Below are positions 1 through 9,139 of a DNA stretch of 64,000 nt, piece by piece; within the stretch, counting starts at the first letter, position 1, and the number at the start of each line of letters is the position of its first letter. Location: contig NZ_JACHIG010000004.1 in assembly GCF_014203095.1 (NCBI RefSeq), positions 186,001 through 250,000 on the forward strand, given 5' to 3'. This stretch comes from Prosthecobacter vanneervenii (GTDB lineage Bacteria > Verrucomicrobiota > Verrucomicrobiia > Verrucomicrobiales > Verrucomicrobiaceae). A program made the position numbers and the translations under genes. Under the pieces are notes generated by a model, which was not told where the DNA came from, ran no database searches, and saw nothing but the letters and a program-made list of their open reading frames with translations.

Positions 1-22
1 GAGAGTGTTCATGCTTATGAGA

Positions 23-60
23 AACCGCGTCTGCCAACGCGGTTGTCGGCAGACGCGGTT
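23..60. repeat. 13-bp perfect inverted repeat at window start
   Basis: Bases 23-35 and 48-60 are exact reverse complements around a 12-base loop. No T-run follows on either strand, so it is not a standard intrinsic terminator. The gene it belongs to lies outside the window. The rest of the stretch up to 219 shows no supported gene. Confidence 0.5.
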
Positions 61-219
61 AACGTGGAGAGCGAGGACTCTAGGTTTGAACAAGAGAAGG
101 AAGAACCCTCATAGCCACGAATCCACTCTAAGATGAATGTCGCTGATTAGGCAACGTAAATTCCTCGCATGAGTGCAAAGAATGAGGTGTCTGAATCAGA
201 AAGTTCCGGCTGCAACTCA

Positions 220-1548
220 TCACGCCAGCTCCAGGCCGCGCATGGTGCCGGTGCTGCTGGCGAAGGGGTTTTCTTCGAGGCCGAGACGTTCGAGCATGGA
301 GACGAAGAGATTGGGCAGCGGGTAGTTGCGCGTGGTGTCGAAGACGAGGTGCTGGCCGTGCTTGAAGCCGCCGCCGGCGAAGAGCACGGGCAGGTTCGTG
401 GTGACGTGGGTGCTGGCGTTGCCGAGATTGCTGCCGTAGAGGATCATGGAGCGGTCCAGTACGGTGGCGCCGCCTTCCTTGGTGGACTTGAGCCCGGTGA
501 AGAGCTGGCCCAGCAGGCGCATGTGCTCGCGGTCGATGCTTTCGAGCTGTGCGAGTTTTTTCGGTGACTTACCATGATGTGACAGGCTGTGGTAGCCGTC
601 GCTGATCTCGGCACCCTCCACCTCGATGGTGGGGGAGTTCACGCTGTCCAGCATGAGGGTGATCATGCGGGTGCTGTCGGTCTCAAAGGCCAGGCGCGCC
701 ATGTCGTACATGAGCCGGGTCTTCTCCATGTAGTCTACCGGGCTGGCGGGGTCGGCGGGCTGCTTGGTTTTCACGGCGGGCTTGGGCTTGTGCTCCCACT
801 CGCGGGATTTGCCGAGGCGCTGCTCCAGATCGCGCACGCCGGTGAAATATTGATCGAGGCGCTCGCGGTCATGCGCACCGAGATCGCGCTCCAGGCTCTT
901 GGCCTGACCGGCCACGGCGTCCATGATGCTCTGCCCGAGCGCGAGGCGGCGCTCCTGCTCGGCGATCTCCTTGGGCGAGCCCTGCAGGAAGAGACGGCGG
1001 AAGACCTCGGAGGGTTTTTCTTCGCAGGGAATCAGCGCGCCGCTGCCTGTCCAGGAGAGGCTGCGGCTGCCCTGCGAGACATTGACGCCCAGCGTGAGCG
1101 AGGGGAAGCGCGTGAGGTGGCCGATGCGCTCTGCGGCGAACTGGTCGAAGGAGATGGTGTTGCGAAAGCCGCCGCTGCCCGGATGCGGTGCGGCGGTGAG
1201 GAAGCAGTTGTCCGCAGGATGGCCACCATCCACATCCGGATGCGAGACGCCGCTGAAGACGGTGAAGTCATTGCGATGCGCCTTGAGCACCTCCAGGTAA
1301 GGCGAGAGCTGGTAGTCGCGCCCGGTGGAGGTCAGGGCAGGAAAGAACTTTTCCGGCAGCAGGCCGAGGTTGTTGCAGACGCCGAGAAAGCGGCGCGGGG
1401 GCTCCTGCTTGGCCGCAGCGCGGGAAAACGCGGGCTGCATGGCTTCCAGAAACGGCAGCGCCATGCCGATGCCGGAGGCGCGCAGAAACTGCCGGCGTGA
1501 AACACCACGCTGCGTGGAGATGAAAACCGAGGGAGTGGGGCTGCTCAT
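220..1548 (-). CDS. DUF1552 (HXXSHH) family exported protein
   Basis: Member of the DUF1552 family, found almost only in Planctomycetes, Verrucomicrobia and relatives and nearly always encoded beside a DUF1592-type cytochrome; its biochemical role is not established. Residues 17-22 read SRRQFL and are followed by a hydrophobic stretch to about residue 45, a twin-arginine signal for export of a folded protein. The name-giving HxxSHH motif is present as HSLSHH near residue 320. The 442-residue length is normal for the family. Its ATG lies 5 bp after the stop of the upstream DUF1592 gene, so the two are almost certainly co-transcribed and probably act together in the periplasm. Confidence 0.9.
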   Translation of the reverse strand: MSSPTPSVFISTQRGVSRRQFLRASGIGMALPFLEAMQPAFSRAAAKQEPPRRFLGVCNNLGLLPEKFFPALTSTGRDYQLSPYLEVLKAHRNDFTVFSGVSHPDVDGGHPADNCFLTAAPHPGSGGFRNTISFDQFAAERIGHLTRFPSLTLGVNVSQGSRSLSWTGSGALIPCEEKPSEVFRRLFLQGSPKEIAEQERRLALGQSIMDAVAGQAKSLERDLGAHDRERLDQYFTGVRDLEQRLGKSREWEHKPKPAVKTKQPADPASPVDYMEKTRLMYDMARLAFETDSTRMITLMLDSVNSPTIEVEGAEISDGYHSLSHHGKSPKKLAQLESIDREHMRLLGQLFTGLKSTKEGGATVLDRSMILYGSNLGNASTHVTTNLPVLFAGGGFKHGQHLVFDTTRNYPLPNLFVSMLERLGLEENPFASSTGTMRGLELA

Positions 1549-1553
1549 GGAGA

Positions 1554-4142
1554 TTACTTGCTTTGGAACAACGTGCTCTGGACGATCTGATGTATCAGGG
1601 ATTTCACGCCATGGCCTTCGGCCTTGGTAGCGGCCAGCATCTGCTCGATGGCCGGGCGGTCGCCAAACTGGACGGGCGCGCCGGTGGCGTAGGTGACAAG
1701 CTGGCGCAGCAGATTGCGGGCGATTTGATCTTCATCGGCGAGCAGCAGCTTTTTCAATTCGCGGATGTCTTTGAAGTCGCGTCCATCCGGCAGCGTGCCG
1801 CTGGCATCCACCGGCTGTGCGGGATGGAAGGTGAAGGGCTGGCCGTTCTTGCCGTAGCCGGGCGGAGGAGTGCCGCCTTCGCCGAGGGCGCGGTAGTTAT
1901 CCCGCCAGCCGCCCATGACGTCGAAATTCTCCAGTGCAAATCCGGCGGGGTCGATCTTGGCATGGCAGGCGGCGCAGGTCTCCAGCTTGCGATGAGCGGC
2001 GAGCTGCTCGCGAATGGTGTGGGCACCGCGTGTGTCGGGCTCGATGGCAGGCACGCTCGCAGGCGGTGGAGGCGGGGGCTTGCCCAGCAGGCGCTCCATG
2101 ATCCACGCACCGCGCTGCACGGGGCTGGTGGTGGTGCCGTTGGCAGTGACCTTGAGCACGCTGGCCTGAGTCATGAGTCCGCCGCGCGGGCTGTCTTTGG
2201 GCAGCGAGACGCGCTGCAGCTTCACACCGTCCACCGCTGGCAGGCCGTAGTGCGCGGCCAGGCGCTCATTGAGCATGGCAAAGTCTGAGGCCACGAGATG
2301 GCGTGCAGGCAGATTGTTTTTTAGCAGCTCGGCAAAGAAGAGCTGCGTCTCCTGGGTGGCGGATTCCACCAGCAGATCGTCCAGGTAGTAGTCGGGGTAC
2401 AGCGTGGCGTCGGGGGAGGTGGCGTTGGCTTTGCGCAGGTCCAGCCAGTAGTCGAGAAAGGCATCTACAAAGCGGCGCGCACGTGCATCGGCCAGCAGAC
2501 GCTCTGTCTGCGCGCGCAGCACCTCGGGCTTGCTCAGGTCAGCGGCGCGCAGCTCGTCATCCGGGCCGGAGTTCCAGAGGAAGCAGGAGAGGCGGGTGGC
2601 CACGGCGGCATTGTCCAGACGGCCGGGTTTTTCTTCGAGGCAGACAAACTTGGGCGAGCACAGCACGGCAGTGTAGCCGGCGATCATGGAGTCGGCAAAA
2701 TCGCTGCCTGCTTTGCGTGCGGCTTCGATGACGTGGAGGAAGCGCTGCACATCCTCGTCGGCGAAGGGCTCGCGATAGGCGCGCTGCATGAAGCGGCGCA
2801 GCAGGCGCTCGGCATCGGCGGGATTTTTGGAGATGACCTCGACCTTGGCGTTTTTGTCTTTGCGGAAGACGGGCAGGTCATCAAACAGCACGCGATGGCC
2901 GGGCAATGGCCAGCTTTCGAGGATGGGGCCCTGGACTTCCATCCACTGCATGGCCAGACCAGGCTGGCCCTCGTGAGTGGCGAGGGGATTGTGAAACGCA
3001 GGCGGGCGCGAGCGGAAAAGACGCACCGCGTCGTAGCGGATCAGCTCGCCTTTGAGCAGGTAGGTGTCGATCTCCTGCACGGTGGGCTCCACCCCCACAT
3101 CAAAGCTGCCCAGCAAGCGAAGCTGACGCGGTGGCAGCTCGGAGTAGATCGTTACGGGCTCCGGACGGCGGCCTTTGGAGACCATGTCCAGATTGGGCCG
3201 CCACCAGCTTTTGGCCGGGCCTGGCCCCACCCACAGGGAGTAGCCGCTGAAGCGCAGCTTGTAGTGCCCGGACATGGGGGCTTTGAAAACGGTGAACTTC
3301 AGCTCGATGGGTTCGTAGCTGCTGGCCACGGTGCCGATGGCCTCCTGCTCGCGTGCTTTGGGGTCCTTGGCTCCGACCGTGGGCGGCGCGGTGCCTGCGC
3401 GGACGTCTGGCTGCGCCTGGGTGCCCAGTACAGGAAAGGTGGCGCGCTCGGGGCTGCGGTTGAACTCGCTGAACTTCATCTTGCGTACCAGCGAGGAGTC
3501 GGAGCGTGTGTAGTAGCGTTTGGTCTTCGACTCCGGGCGCGAGAGCTGCGAGGCCATGACCTCGCGCAGCGCGTAATCCGCCGCGCCGAGATAGCGCGCC
3601 ATCTGCACGTGGGAGACATCCAGCGCATCGCCGATCTTGTTGAAGCGGCTGGCCTCGCCGTCCTCAGGCAGCTTGTCCTTGATCTGCAGCCACGGAGCGG
3701 AGAGGAGATCGCGCAGCGTGTTTTCATACTCCAGGCGGTTCATGCGCCGCCAGGTGGTGCGGCCTTCCTTGGCGGTGCGCTCCTGATCTGCCGCGATCAT
3801 CGGCTGCTCGAGGTCTTTGAGAAACGCCGTCACCTCTGACGGTGCAGGCTGCGTTTTCTTTTTTTTCGGCGGCATCTCGCCATCGCGCACGCGATCATGC
3901 ACCTTGACCCATTCCGCGAAGGCCTTGGGATTCTTGAGGTCAAACTTCAGCGCCGTGAGGTCGAGGTTTCCTTTCTTGGTGTCTGCGTCGTGGCATTCGA
4001 TGCAGTACTGGTCCAGAAAGGACTGACGGCCTTTGTCAGCCGCCGAGGCGGGTGGTGCAGAGACAAGCGCCAGGCACAGGCCAGCGGCCTGTGGCAGCAG
4101 CGGAGAATGGCGACACAAAAACAGACGAGAGACAAAAGGCAT
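1554..4142 (-). CDS. DUF1592/DUF1588/DUF1585 c-type cytochrome-like protein
   Basis: Large exported protein of the planctomycetal DUF1587-DUF1592-DUF1588-DUF1585 architecture. A signal peptide ends near residue 35 (the PASAA region). A first haem-binding motif CIECH lies at residues 47-51 (PSCyt-like N-terminus) and a second CAACH at 723-727, in the DUF1588 region that precedes the C-terminal DUF1585. The substrate is unknown; family context suggests periplasmic oxidation or breakdown of carbon compounds with electrons passed through covalently bound haem. The downstream DUF1552 gene is 5 bp away, and the upstream SMP-30-like gene ends 82 bp before this start, which suggests a three-gene transcript. 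At 862 residues it is of usual length. Confidence 0.92.
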   Translation of the reverse strand: MPFVSRLFLCRHSPLLPQAAGLCLALVSAPPASAADKGRQSFLDQYCIECHDADTKKGNLDLTALKFDLKNPKAFAEWVKVHDRVRDGEMPPKKKKTQPAPSEVTAFLKDLEQPMIAADQERTAKEGRTTWRRMNRLEYENTLRDLLSAPWLQIKDKLPEDGEASRFNKIGDALDVSHVQMARYLGAADYALREVMASQLSRPESKTKRYYTRSDSSLVRKMKFSEFNRSPERATFPVLGTQAQPDVRAGTAPPTVGAKDPKAREQEAIGTVASSYEPIELKFTVFKAPMSGHYKLRFSGYSLWVGPGPAKSWWRPNLDMVSKGRRPEPVTIYSELPPRQLRLLGSFDVGVEPTVQEIDTYLLKGELIRYDAVRLFRSRPPAFHNPLATHEGQPGLAMQWMEVQGPILESWPLPGHRVLFDDLPVFRKDKNAKVEVISKNPADAERLLRRFMQRAYREPFADEDVQRFLHVIEAARKAGSDFADSMIAGYTAVLCSPKFVCLEEKPGRLDNAAVATRLSCFLWNSGPDDELRAADLSKPEVLRAQTERLLADARARRFVDAFLDYWLDLRKANATSPDATLYPDYYLDDLLVESATQETQLFFAELLKNNLPARHLVASDFAMLNERLAAHYGLPAVDGVKLQRVSLPKDSPRGGLMTQASVLKVTANGTTTSPVQRGAWIMERLLGKPPPPPPASVPAIEPDTRGAHTIREQLAAHRKLETCAACHAKIDPAGFALENFDVMGGWRDNYRALGEGGTPPPGYGKNGQPFTFHPAQPVDASGTLPDGRDFKDIRELKKLLLADEDQIARNLLRQLVTYATGAPVQFGDRPAIEQMLAATKAEGHGVKSLIHQIVQSTLFQSK

Positions 4143-4224
4143 TGGGGGGATGTAGGAAACGTCCTGGATCGGCCAAAGTACCGCAAATTTGATGCGGGAT
4201 CATCTGGTTCCTGCCCCCTCGGCC

Positions 4225-5352
4225 TCAGCGCAGCGGTACGCTCCAGAGATGGCTGCCGGAGGTGATGAAGAGGGTCTTGCCGTCCTTGCCACCAAAGGCG
4301 CAGTTGCAGCATTCGTCCGGAGCCACGGGGATGAAGTCGAGCAGGTGGCCGGAGGGAGAGAGAATGTAACAGCCTGCCTTGAAGCTGGTGTTTTCGAACT
4401 CGGTGGCTTTGTTGGTGCCAGCAGCCACATAGATGCGGCCTGCGCTGTCCATCTTCATGCCATCGGGGCCACGGCCGTCTTTCCAATCGAAGAGGACTTT
4501 TTGTGTGCCGGGTTTCAAATCGCCGTTTTTATCCAGGGTATAGCGCAGGAGTTTGCGCGAGCCGCCGTGGGTGCTGTTGTTGTTGTCGGCGATGTAGAGG
4601 TAGTGGTTGTCTGGGGAGATGAGGATGCCGTTGGGGCGTTCCGCTCCGTCGCAATAGATGCGGGTGACGTTCGGGACATCGTAGACTAATCCACAAACGC
4701 CATGTGGAAATTTGGCTGGCCGATTGATCCGATACACACCTTCGACAAAGGGAACAAATGACTTCAAAGAATCTCCAATGTCTAAAAGGGCATCCAGTGT
4801 TTTGCTCTTCGATTTCTTTTCACTGCAGTGATGATAAAAATCGGCTGTATCTTGTGGGTTGGAGAATCCGCCAGGTAGACTAAAAATACCTAAACCCAGA
4901 CGACTCTGGATCTCCATCCCCGCCCGCGACCCATACCTCGGGTCCGTGAAATAAATCCGGCCCTTCGAGTCCGTGCACAGATCGTTCGGCGAGTTGAAGC
5001 GTTTCCCTTCAAACCGATCCGCCAGCACGGTGATGCTTCCATCCTTCTCCGTCCGTGTGACGCGGCGCATCTTCGTCTCGCAGGCCACCAGTCGACCCTC
5101 TTTGTCAAACAGCAGCCCGTTCGACGAATTATGGCGAAACACCGTCGTCTTCCCATCCGGTCCCATGCGGTTGATGTGCTGGCCGTCGGTAAAGTAGAGG
5201 GAGCCGTCTTTCCATGCGGGGCCTTCCGTCGCGCCGATGGCACCGTGGTCCTTGGGCTTGGCCCCAGGAACGATGGGCGAGCGCATGGAGGTGCAGGAGG
5301 CCAGGGCAAGGCCGAGGGCGAGGGCGAGGAAGGGAAGGGCAGTAGTGTGCAT
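4225..5352 (-). CDS. SMP-30/gluconolactonase-like lipoprotein
   Basis: Six-bladed beta-propeller of the SMP-30/gluconolactonase/LRE type, likely a periplasmic lactonase-like hydrolase; the substrate cannot be read from sequence. I choose the ATG at 5352 rather than an in-frame ATG at 5412 because it gives a clean lipoprotein signal with lipobox LASC (Cys 20). Family landmarks are ATEGPAW near the N-terminus, NSPNDLC and FTDPRYG in the middle, ERPNGI later and the RGPDGMK blade near the end. About residues 140-220 (4690-4935) are unusual: the family normally goes quickly from the DPRYG blade to EGVYRI, whereas here there is an extra Lys/Ser-rich stretch. Bases 4741-4860 are only about 39 % GC by hand count. 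First gene of the operon with the DUF1592 and DUF1552 genes. Confidence 0.85.
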   Translation of the reverse strand: MHTTALPFLALALGLALASCTSMRSPIVPGAKPKDHGAIGATEGPAWKDGSLYFTDGQHINRMGPDGKTTVFRHNSSNGLLFDKEGRLVACETKMRRVTRTEKDGSITVLADRFEGKRFNSPNDLCTDSKGRIYFTDPRYGSRAGMEIQSRLGLGIFSLPGGFSNPQDTADFYHHCSEKKSKSKTLDALLDIGDSLKSFVPFVEGVYRINRPAKFPHGVCGLVYDVPNVTRIYCDGAERPNGILISPDNHYLYIADNNNSTHGGSRKLLRYTLDKNGDLKPGTQKVLFDWKDGRGPDGMKMDSAGRIYVAAGTNKATEFENTSFKAGCYILSPSGHLLDFIPVAPDECCNCAFGGKDGKTLFITSGSHLWSVPLR

Positions 5353-5441
5353 GCGCGGTAGGCGGAATGATGACGCAGGAATACGGCGGGGGGCGGAAAA
5401 TTTCAGCGACACATCGCCGTAGCAGCGTTTTCTAACAGCAC

Positions 5442-6917
5442 ATGCGTTTGACCCTTCTGCTGCCCTTTCTCCTGCTCTCCGCCGCCATGCTGCACGCCCA
5501 GACCGGTGTGAGTGTGCCGCCGCCTGCGCGTGAACTGCGGGGTTCGTGGATCGCGACGGTGCGGAATATCAACTGGCCCTCCGAGCCGGGCCTGCCGGTG
5601 GCGAAGCAGAAGGCACAGCTGCTGGCATTGATCGACTCCGCAGCCAAGATCGGGCTGAATGCACTCATCTTCCAGGTGCGGCCCGCCGGAGACGCCATGT
5701 ATGAGTCAAAGCTGGAGCCGTGGTCGCCGTTTCTCACCGGAGAGATGGGCAAATCCCCCGGCTGGGATCCGCTGGAGTTTGCGGTGACGGAGGCGCACAA
5801 GCGCGGCATGGAACTGCATGCGTGGTTCAACCCCTTCCGTGCGCTGGCGGGGGAGAAGCATGCGCCGAGCGCTGATCATATCCGACGCGAGAATCCGCAG
5901 TGGACGATGAAGTACAACATCGACTGGTGGATGGACCCGGGCGTGCCCGAAGTGCGGAAGCAGGCGGTGGACGTGATGCTGGATGTGACTCGCCGCTACG
6001 ATGTGGATGGCATCCACATCGATGATTACTTCTACCCCTATCCCATCATGGACGCGGCAAAGAAGAAGATCCCGTTTCCTGATGAGGCCCGGTATGCGCT
6101 CTACCGCGCCAATGGCGGCACGCTGGAGCTCACCGCATGGCGGCGGCAGAATGTGGACGAGGTGGTGCGCACCACATACGAGGGCATCAAGGGGATCAAG
6201 CGGCACGTGAAGTTTGGAATCAGCCCCTTCGGCCTGTGGCGGCCCAACTACCCCGAAGGCACCGGTGGCGGGCTGGACCCGTATGAGGATCTGGCGGCAG
6301 ACTCGCTCAAGTGGCTGCAGCAGGGCTGGGTGGACTACTTCACGCCGCAGCTGTACTGGACGATCGACCGGCCCAAGCTGGGCTTCATCACCTACTACGA
6401 CTGGTGGCTGCAGCAGAACACGCAGGGCCGCCACATCTGGCCTGGGATGAACACCTCAAAAATTGGCGATGACCGCAACGCGGGCGAGATCCTGCACGAG
6501 ATGAGCGTGCTGCGGGAGCGCGGCCTGAAGATGACGCCCGGCCACTTTCACTGGAATTTTGGCGCGCTGCACAAGGACATCGGCAAGATTGGCACGTATT
6601 TGAAGCAGCGCGCCTACACGCCGCACGCACTGCCGCCCGCCAGCCCCTGGCTGAGCAATACGCCGCTGCCCGCCCCGCTGGTGGGCAAGACGATGCCCGG
6701 CGGCCGCAAGACGGTGGCGTGGCGTTTTGACGATCCGCGCTGGATGGCCTCCACCCGCTGGTGGGTGATGCAGGCGCAGATCGGCGGCAAGTGGCAGACG
6801 TGGAAGGCTTTTTACAAGGACCAGCAGAGCGCCGAGTGGCCCGAAGGCGCCACCGCCGTGGCCATCCGCGCCGGAGGTCTGGGCTGGGAAGTGGGCGAGG
6901 CAGGAGTGGCCAACTGA
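5442..6917 (+). CDS. GHL10 (DUF187) family glycoside hydrolase-like protein
   Basis: Secreted TIM-barrel protein of the GHL10/DUF187 family (YngK-like), related to glycoside hydrolases and thought to act on cell-wall or other polysaccharides. The N-terminal signal peptide ends near residue 20. The family opening ELRGSWIATVRNINWPS follows directly. The barrel motif DVDGIHIDDYFYPYP lies at residues 187-201 and holds the acidic residues usual for catalysis (D194, D195). A C-terminal segment of about 90 residues (from about 400) looks like a small beta domain. It is divergent from the SMP-30 operon, with 89 bp between the two starts, so the promoters must share that short region. 491 residues is normal. 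Confidence 0.88.
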   Translation: MRLTLLLPFLLLSAAMLHAQTGVSVPPPARELRGSWIATVRNINWPSEPGLPVAKQKAQLLALIDSAAKIGLNALIFQVRPAGDAMYESKLEPWSPFLTGEMGKSPGWDPLEFAVTEAHKRGMELHAWFNPFRALAGEKHAPSADHIRRENPQWTMKYNIDWWMDPGVPEVRKQAVDVMLDVTRRYDVDGIHIDDYFYPYPIMDAAKKKIPFPDEARYALYRANGGTLELTAWRRQNVDEVVRTTYEGIKGIKRHVKFGISPFGLWRPNYPEGTGGGLDPYEDLAADSLKWLQQGWVDYFTPQLYWTIDRPKLGFITYYDWWLQQNTQGRHIWPGMNTSKIGDDRNAGEILHEMSVLRERGLKMTPGHFHWNFGALHKDIGKIGTYLKQRAYTPHALPPASPWLSNTPLPAPLVGKTMPGGRKTVAWRFDDPRWMASTRWWVMQAQIGGKWQTWKAFYKDQQSAEWPEGATAVAIRAGGLGWEVGEAGVAN

Positions 6918-7035
6918 GACTGGGGGCAAGGTCTGGCCTTGTAGCAAGCTTGCATGCTCCATGGCCGATCCTGCAACAAGAAAGAAGCGATCATTTAGGC
7001 GACTAGTGATTTGTCATGCAGCAGCTTTTAATTGA

Positions 7036-7656
7036 ATGGAACTCAAAGCCATAGATCCCGCCTTTCTGGCACTCCGGGCGATCAATCAGATATCCGCCAT
7101 GGTGGCGTACTGGGATTCTGAGCAGCGCTGCCGCTTCTCCAATGATGCGTATCGGGAATGGTTTGGTCGCAGCCCTGCGGAAATGGTGGGCATGCACATG
7201 AAGGAGCTGCTGGGCCCGCTTTATGAAATGAATCTGGCCTACATCGAGGCGGCGCTGCGGGGCGAGCCGCAGCAATTTGAGAGGCACATCCCGCTGCCGC
7301 AGGGCGGAGCGAGGGACAGCATCGCCACCTACACACCGGATATCGAGGACGGGGTGGTGCGGGGCTTCTGGGCGCACGTGGCGGATGTGACCCCGCTGCG
7401 CATGCGCGAGGCAGCGCTGCGGCGGGCCATCTCCGAGCGCGACGAGGCGCTGGCGGAGGTGCGCACCCTTCGCGGTCTGCTGCCCATCTGTGCCGCATGC
7501 AAAAACATCCGCGACGAGCAGGGGGAATGGCATGGGATGGAGATGTACGTCTCCGCACATACGGAGGTGAGCTTTACGCATTCATTGTGCCCCACCTGCA
7601 TGCCCATTTACTTTCCAGAGTCCGAATCGCCGCCTCCCGATCCGGCTACAAACTAG
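7036..7656 (+). CDS. PAS-domain protein with C-terminal four-cysteine tail
   Basis: Cytosolic sensor-like protein with a PAS domain at about residues 10-120 (ISAMVAYWDSEQRCRFSN at its start, a typical PAS/PAC opening). A short helix follows, then the tail GLLPICAACKNIRDEQGEW. This tail type is usually found at the end of larger PAS histidine kinases and response regulators. It carries Cys at 152, 155, 185 and 188, a spacing that would fit a bound metal. No kinase, GGDEF or other output domain is present, so at 206 residues it is a stand-alone PAS protein. The following membrane gene begins 59 bp after its stop. Ligand and partner are unknown. Confidence 0.8.
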   Translation: MELKAIDPAFLALRAINQISAMVAYWDSEQRCRFSNDAYREWFGRSPAEMVGMHMKELLGPLYEMNLAYIEAALRGEPQQFERHIPLPQGGARDSIATYTPDIEDGVVRGFWAHVADVTPLRMREAALRRAISERDEALAEVRTLRGLLPICAACKNIRDEQGEWHGMEMYVSAHTEVSFTHSLCPTCMPIYFPESESPPPDPATN

Positions 7657-7715
7657 CCAGCATTGTGGAGCCAGATGCGGGTTGTCATCTCGCATGCCGG
7701 CCGCATGTTCTTCCC

Positions 7716-8006
7716 ATGAGACCGAGGACATTTGAAATCCGGGGACTGCCCGCCATGCTTTTCATGGGCATGCTGGCGGTGGCTGCCGTGGCCTTGCTGG
7801 CGCTGCTGCTGATGGTGGGTGCCGCCGTGGCCGTGACCGGTCTGGCTATTTCCGCCGTTGCCGCGCTCTTCTACACCCTGCGCCGCAAGCTCAGCTCCGG
7901 CAGCAAAAGCACCCCCTGGCTGGAGCCTGCTCAGACTTCTACGCCTACCACGACGAGCCTGGAAGTGCGTGAGATCGAGGTGGAGGTGCTGCCGCGCAGA
8001 GACTAG
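7716..8006 (+). CDS. small membrane protein, unknown function
   Basis: A 96-residue protein starting at the ATG at 7716. In-frame codons upstream exist but lie in sequence that also encodes the end of the PAS gene in another frame, so the shorter start is preferred. One long hydrophobic segment (about residues 12-50, Ala/Val/Leu-rich, probably two membrane passes with a tight turn) is followed by a basic stretch (LRRKLSSGSK) and a Thr/Glu-rich tail. No family recognised. It is convergent with the lipoprotein gene, whose stop starts one base after this one ends. Confidence 0.6.
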   Translation: MRPRTFEIRGLPAMLFMGMLAVAAVALLALLLMVGAAVAVTGLAISAVAALFYTLRRKLSSGSKSTPWLEPAQTSTPTTTSLEVREIEVEVLPRRD

Positions 8007-8882
8007 TCACGCGCAGTATTCCCAGAACAGCCCGCCCATCATGCAGCCGAGTTCATTGCGCGGGGCGAAGTTGCCACGCGTGTAGAGCACGATGGCGTAG
8101 GGAGTGTTGCGGTAGTAGAAGAACAGGGACTCGTGGTCCCACTCGCCGTAGTTGCCGGTCTTGCCGCCGATGTAGGTGATGCTGGCAGGCATGACCCAGC
8201 GGCCGAGGCCGTACTGATCCCGCCGCATGGCCTCCAGCAGCAGCTCGCAGCCATATTCCAGGCGGTAGTTCACACAGCGCTCGTAAAATTCCGCGTAAAA
8301 GCGCGGCGACTGCCAGTTGTTGAGGATCTGTACATTCGGGAGGCTGTACTTCCATTCAAAGGCCTGCTCGTCTGCAGAATTGAGCCGGGCCATGAGATAG
8401 TACCACGATTCATTCTGGCTGAGGTCGCAGGCATAGACGACGTTTTGGAATTCCTCGCGCGTCAGGTTGCCGCGTCGTTTTTCCAGCAATAGGGCGGCCA
8501 CGGCGGGCTTGGGCATGGAGCCGCCCACAAAGAGCTGGTCTGCCTGAAACTCTGCCAGGTAGTGCCCCGTGGCGAGGTTTTTGACCGCGTAGCCGATGCG
8601 GGGATCCCGCTTGTGTGTGCGGTACACATACTCCATGCCGGAGGTGAAGGGGCGGCCATGCGCGCTGTGGGGGCGGAAGCGCAGGCTGGCACCGGAGGCA
8701 AGAAAGCGGTTGTGGTATTCCCACTGCGCCCGCGTGCGGCGCGCCGAGACCCCGAGCACCGAGGTGGAGGCGCAGCCAGCAAGCGCTGCGGGAAGCGCCA
8801 GCAGCCCGCGCTGCAGCCAGCGGCGGCGTGTTTCCGGGGGCCCCGGCATGGGGAATGGACTCTCGGGCGGCATGCGCTCCAT
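8007..8882 (-). CDS. Tat-exported lipoprotein with class A beta-lactamase-like motifs
   Basis: Exported serine-hydrolase candidate. The N-terminus has three consecutive arginines (19-21) and a hydrophobic core ending in lipobox LAGC (Cys 37), so a Tat lipoprotein is likely. Three motifs of the penicillin-binding/class A beta-lactamase fold occur in the right order: SMPK (122-125, SxxK nucleophile and Lys), SQN (155-157, SxN) and KTG (241-243). The SxxK-to-SxN spacing of about 33 residues is shorter than in classical class A enzymes, and overall similarity is low, so beta-lactam hydrolysis should not be assumed. A peptidase or esterase role on peptidoglycan or another substrate is equally possible. 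No operon partner. Confidence 0.7.
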   Translation of the reverse strand: MERMPPESPFPMPGPPETRRRWLQRGLLALPAALAGCASTSVLGVSARRTRAQWEYHNRFLASGASLRFRPHSAHGRPFTSGMEYVYRTHKRDPRIGYAVKNLATGHYLAEFQADQLFVGGSMPKPAVAALLLEKRRGNLTREEFQNVVYACDLSQNESWYYLMARLNSADEQAFEWKYSLPNVQILNNWQSPRFYAEFYERCVNYRLEYGCELLLEAMRRDQYGLGRWVMPASITYIGGKTGNYGEWDHESLFFYYRNTPYAIVLYTRGNFAPRNELGCMMGGLFWEYCA

Positions 8883-9074
8883 TTTATCCCCTCATTTGAG
8901 GGTGCCAGAGGGAAAGTGTCAGAAGATTGTTTCAGCTCCGTAGAGCGCCGATGGGGGCTCATCTCATCTTCCTTCCGCGATAGACCCTCAACATTCCAAT
9001 CCAAGGGAGGAGGAGTATGAGTAAGAGGAGGAGAAAGATGACGTGGGATTTACTGGCAGTCTCACACGCGTCCC

Positions 9075-9103
9075 AAAAAAAGGGGACGCCCTGCGGCGTC
9101 CCC
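9075..9103 (-). terminator. rho-independent terminator of rpsA
   Basis: Read on the minus strand, a perfect 9-bp GC-rich stem (GGGGACGCC / GGCGTCCCC, bases 9103-9095 and 9090-9082) with a 4-base loop is followed by seven T (complement of A 9081-9075). It lies 37 bp after the rpsA stop. Confidence 0.9.
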
Positions 9104-9139
9104 TCGTGGTTGATTGGATGTTGAATCTCAGATCGCGGA

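Noticed and set aside
1-219. possible terminator at the 23-60 inverted repeat
   Set aside because: A 13-bp stem is present, but there is no T-run on either strand, so I list it only as a repeat.
2733-3839. 368-codon open frame antisense to the DUF1592 gene
   Set aside because: Shadow of a well supported cytochrome gene with two CxxCH motifs in the other strand.
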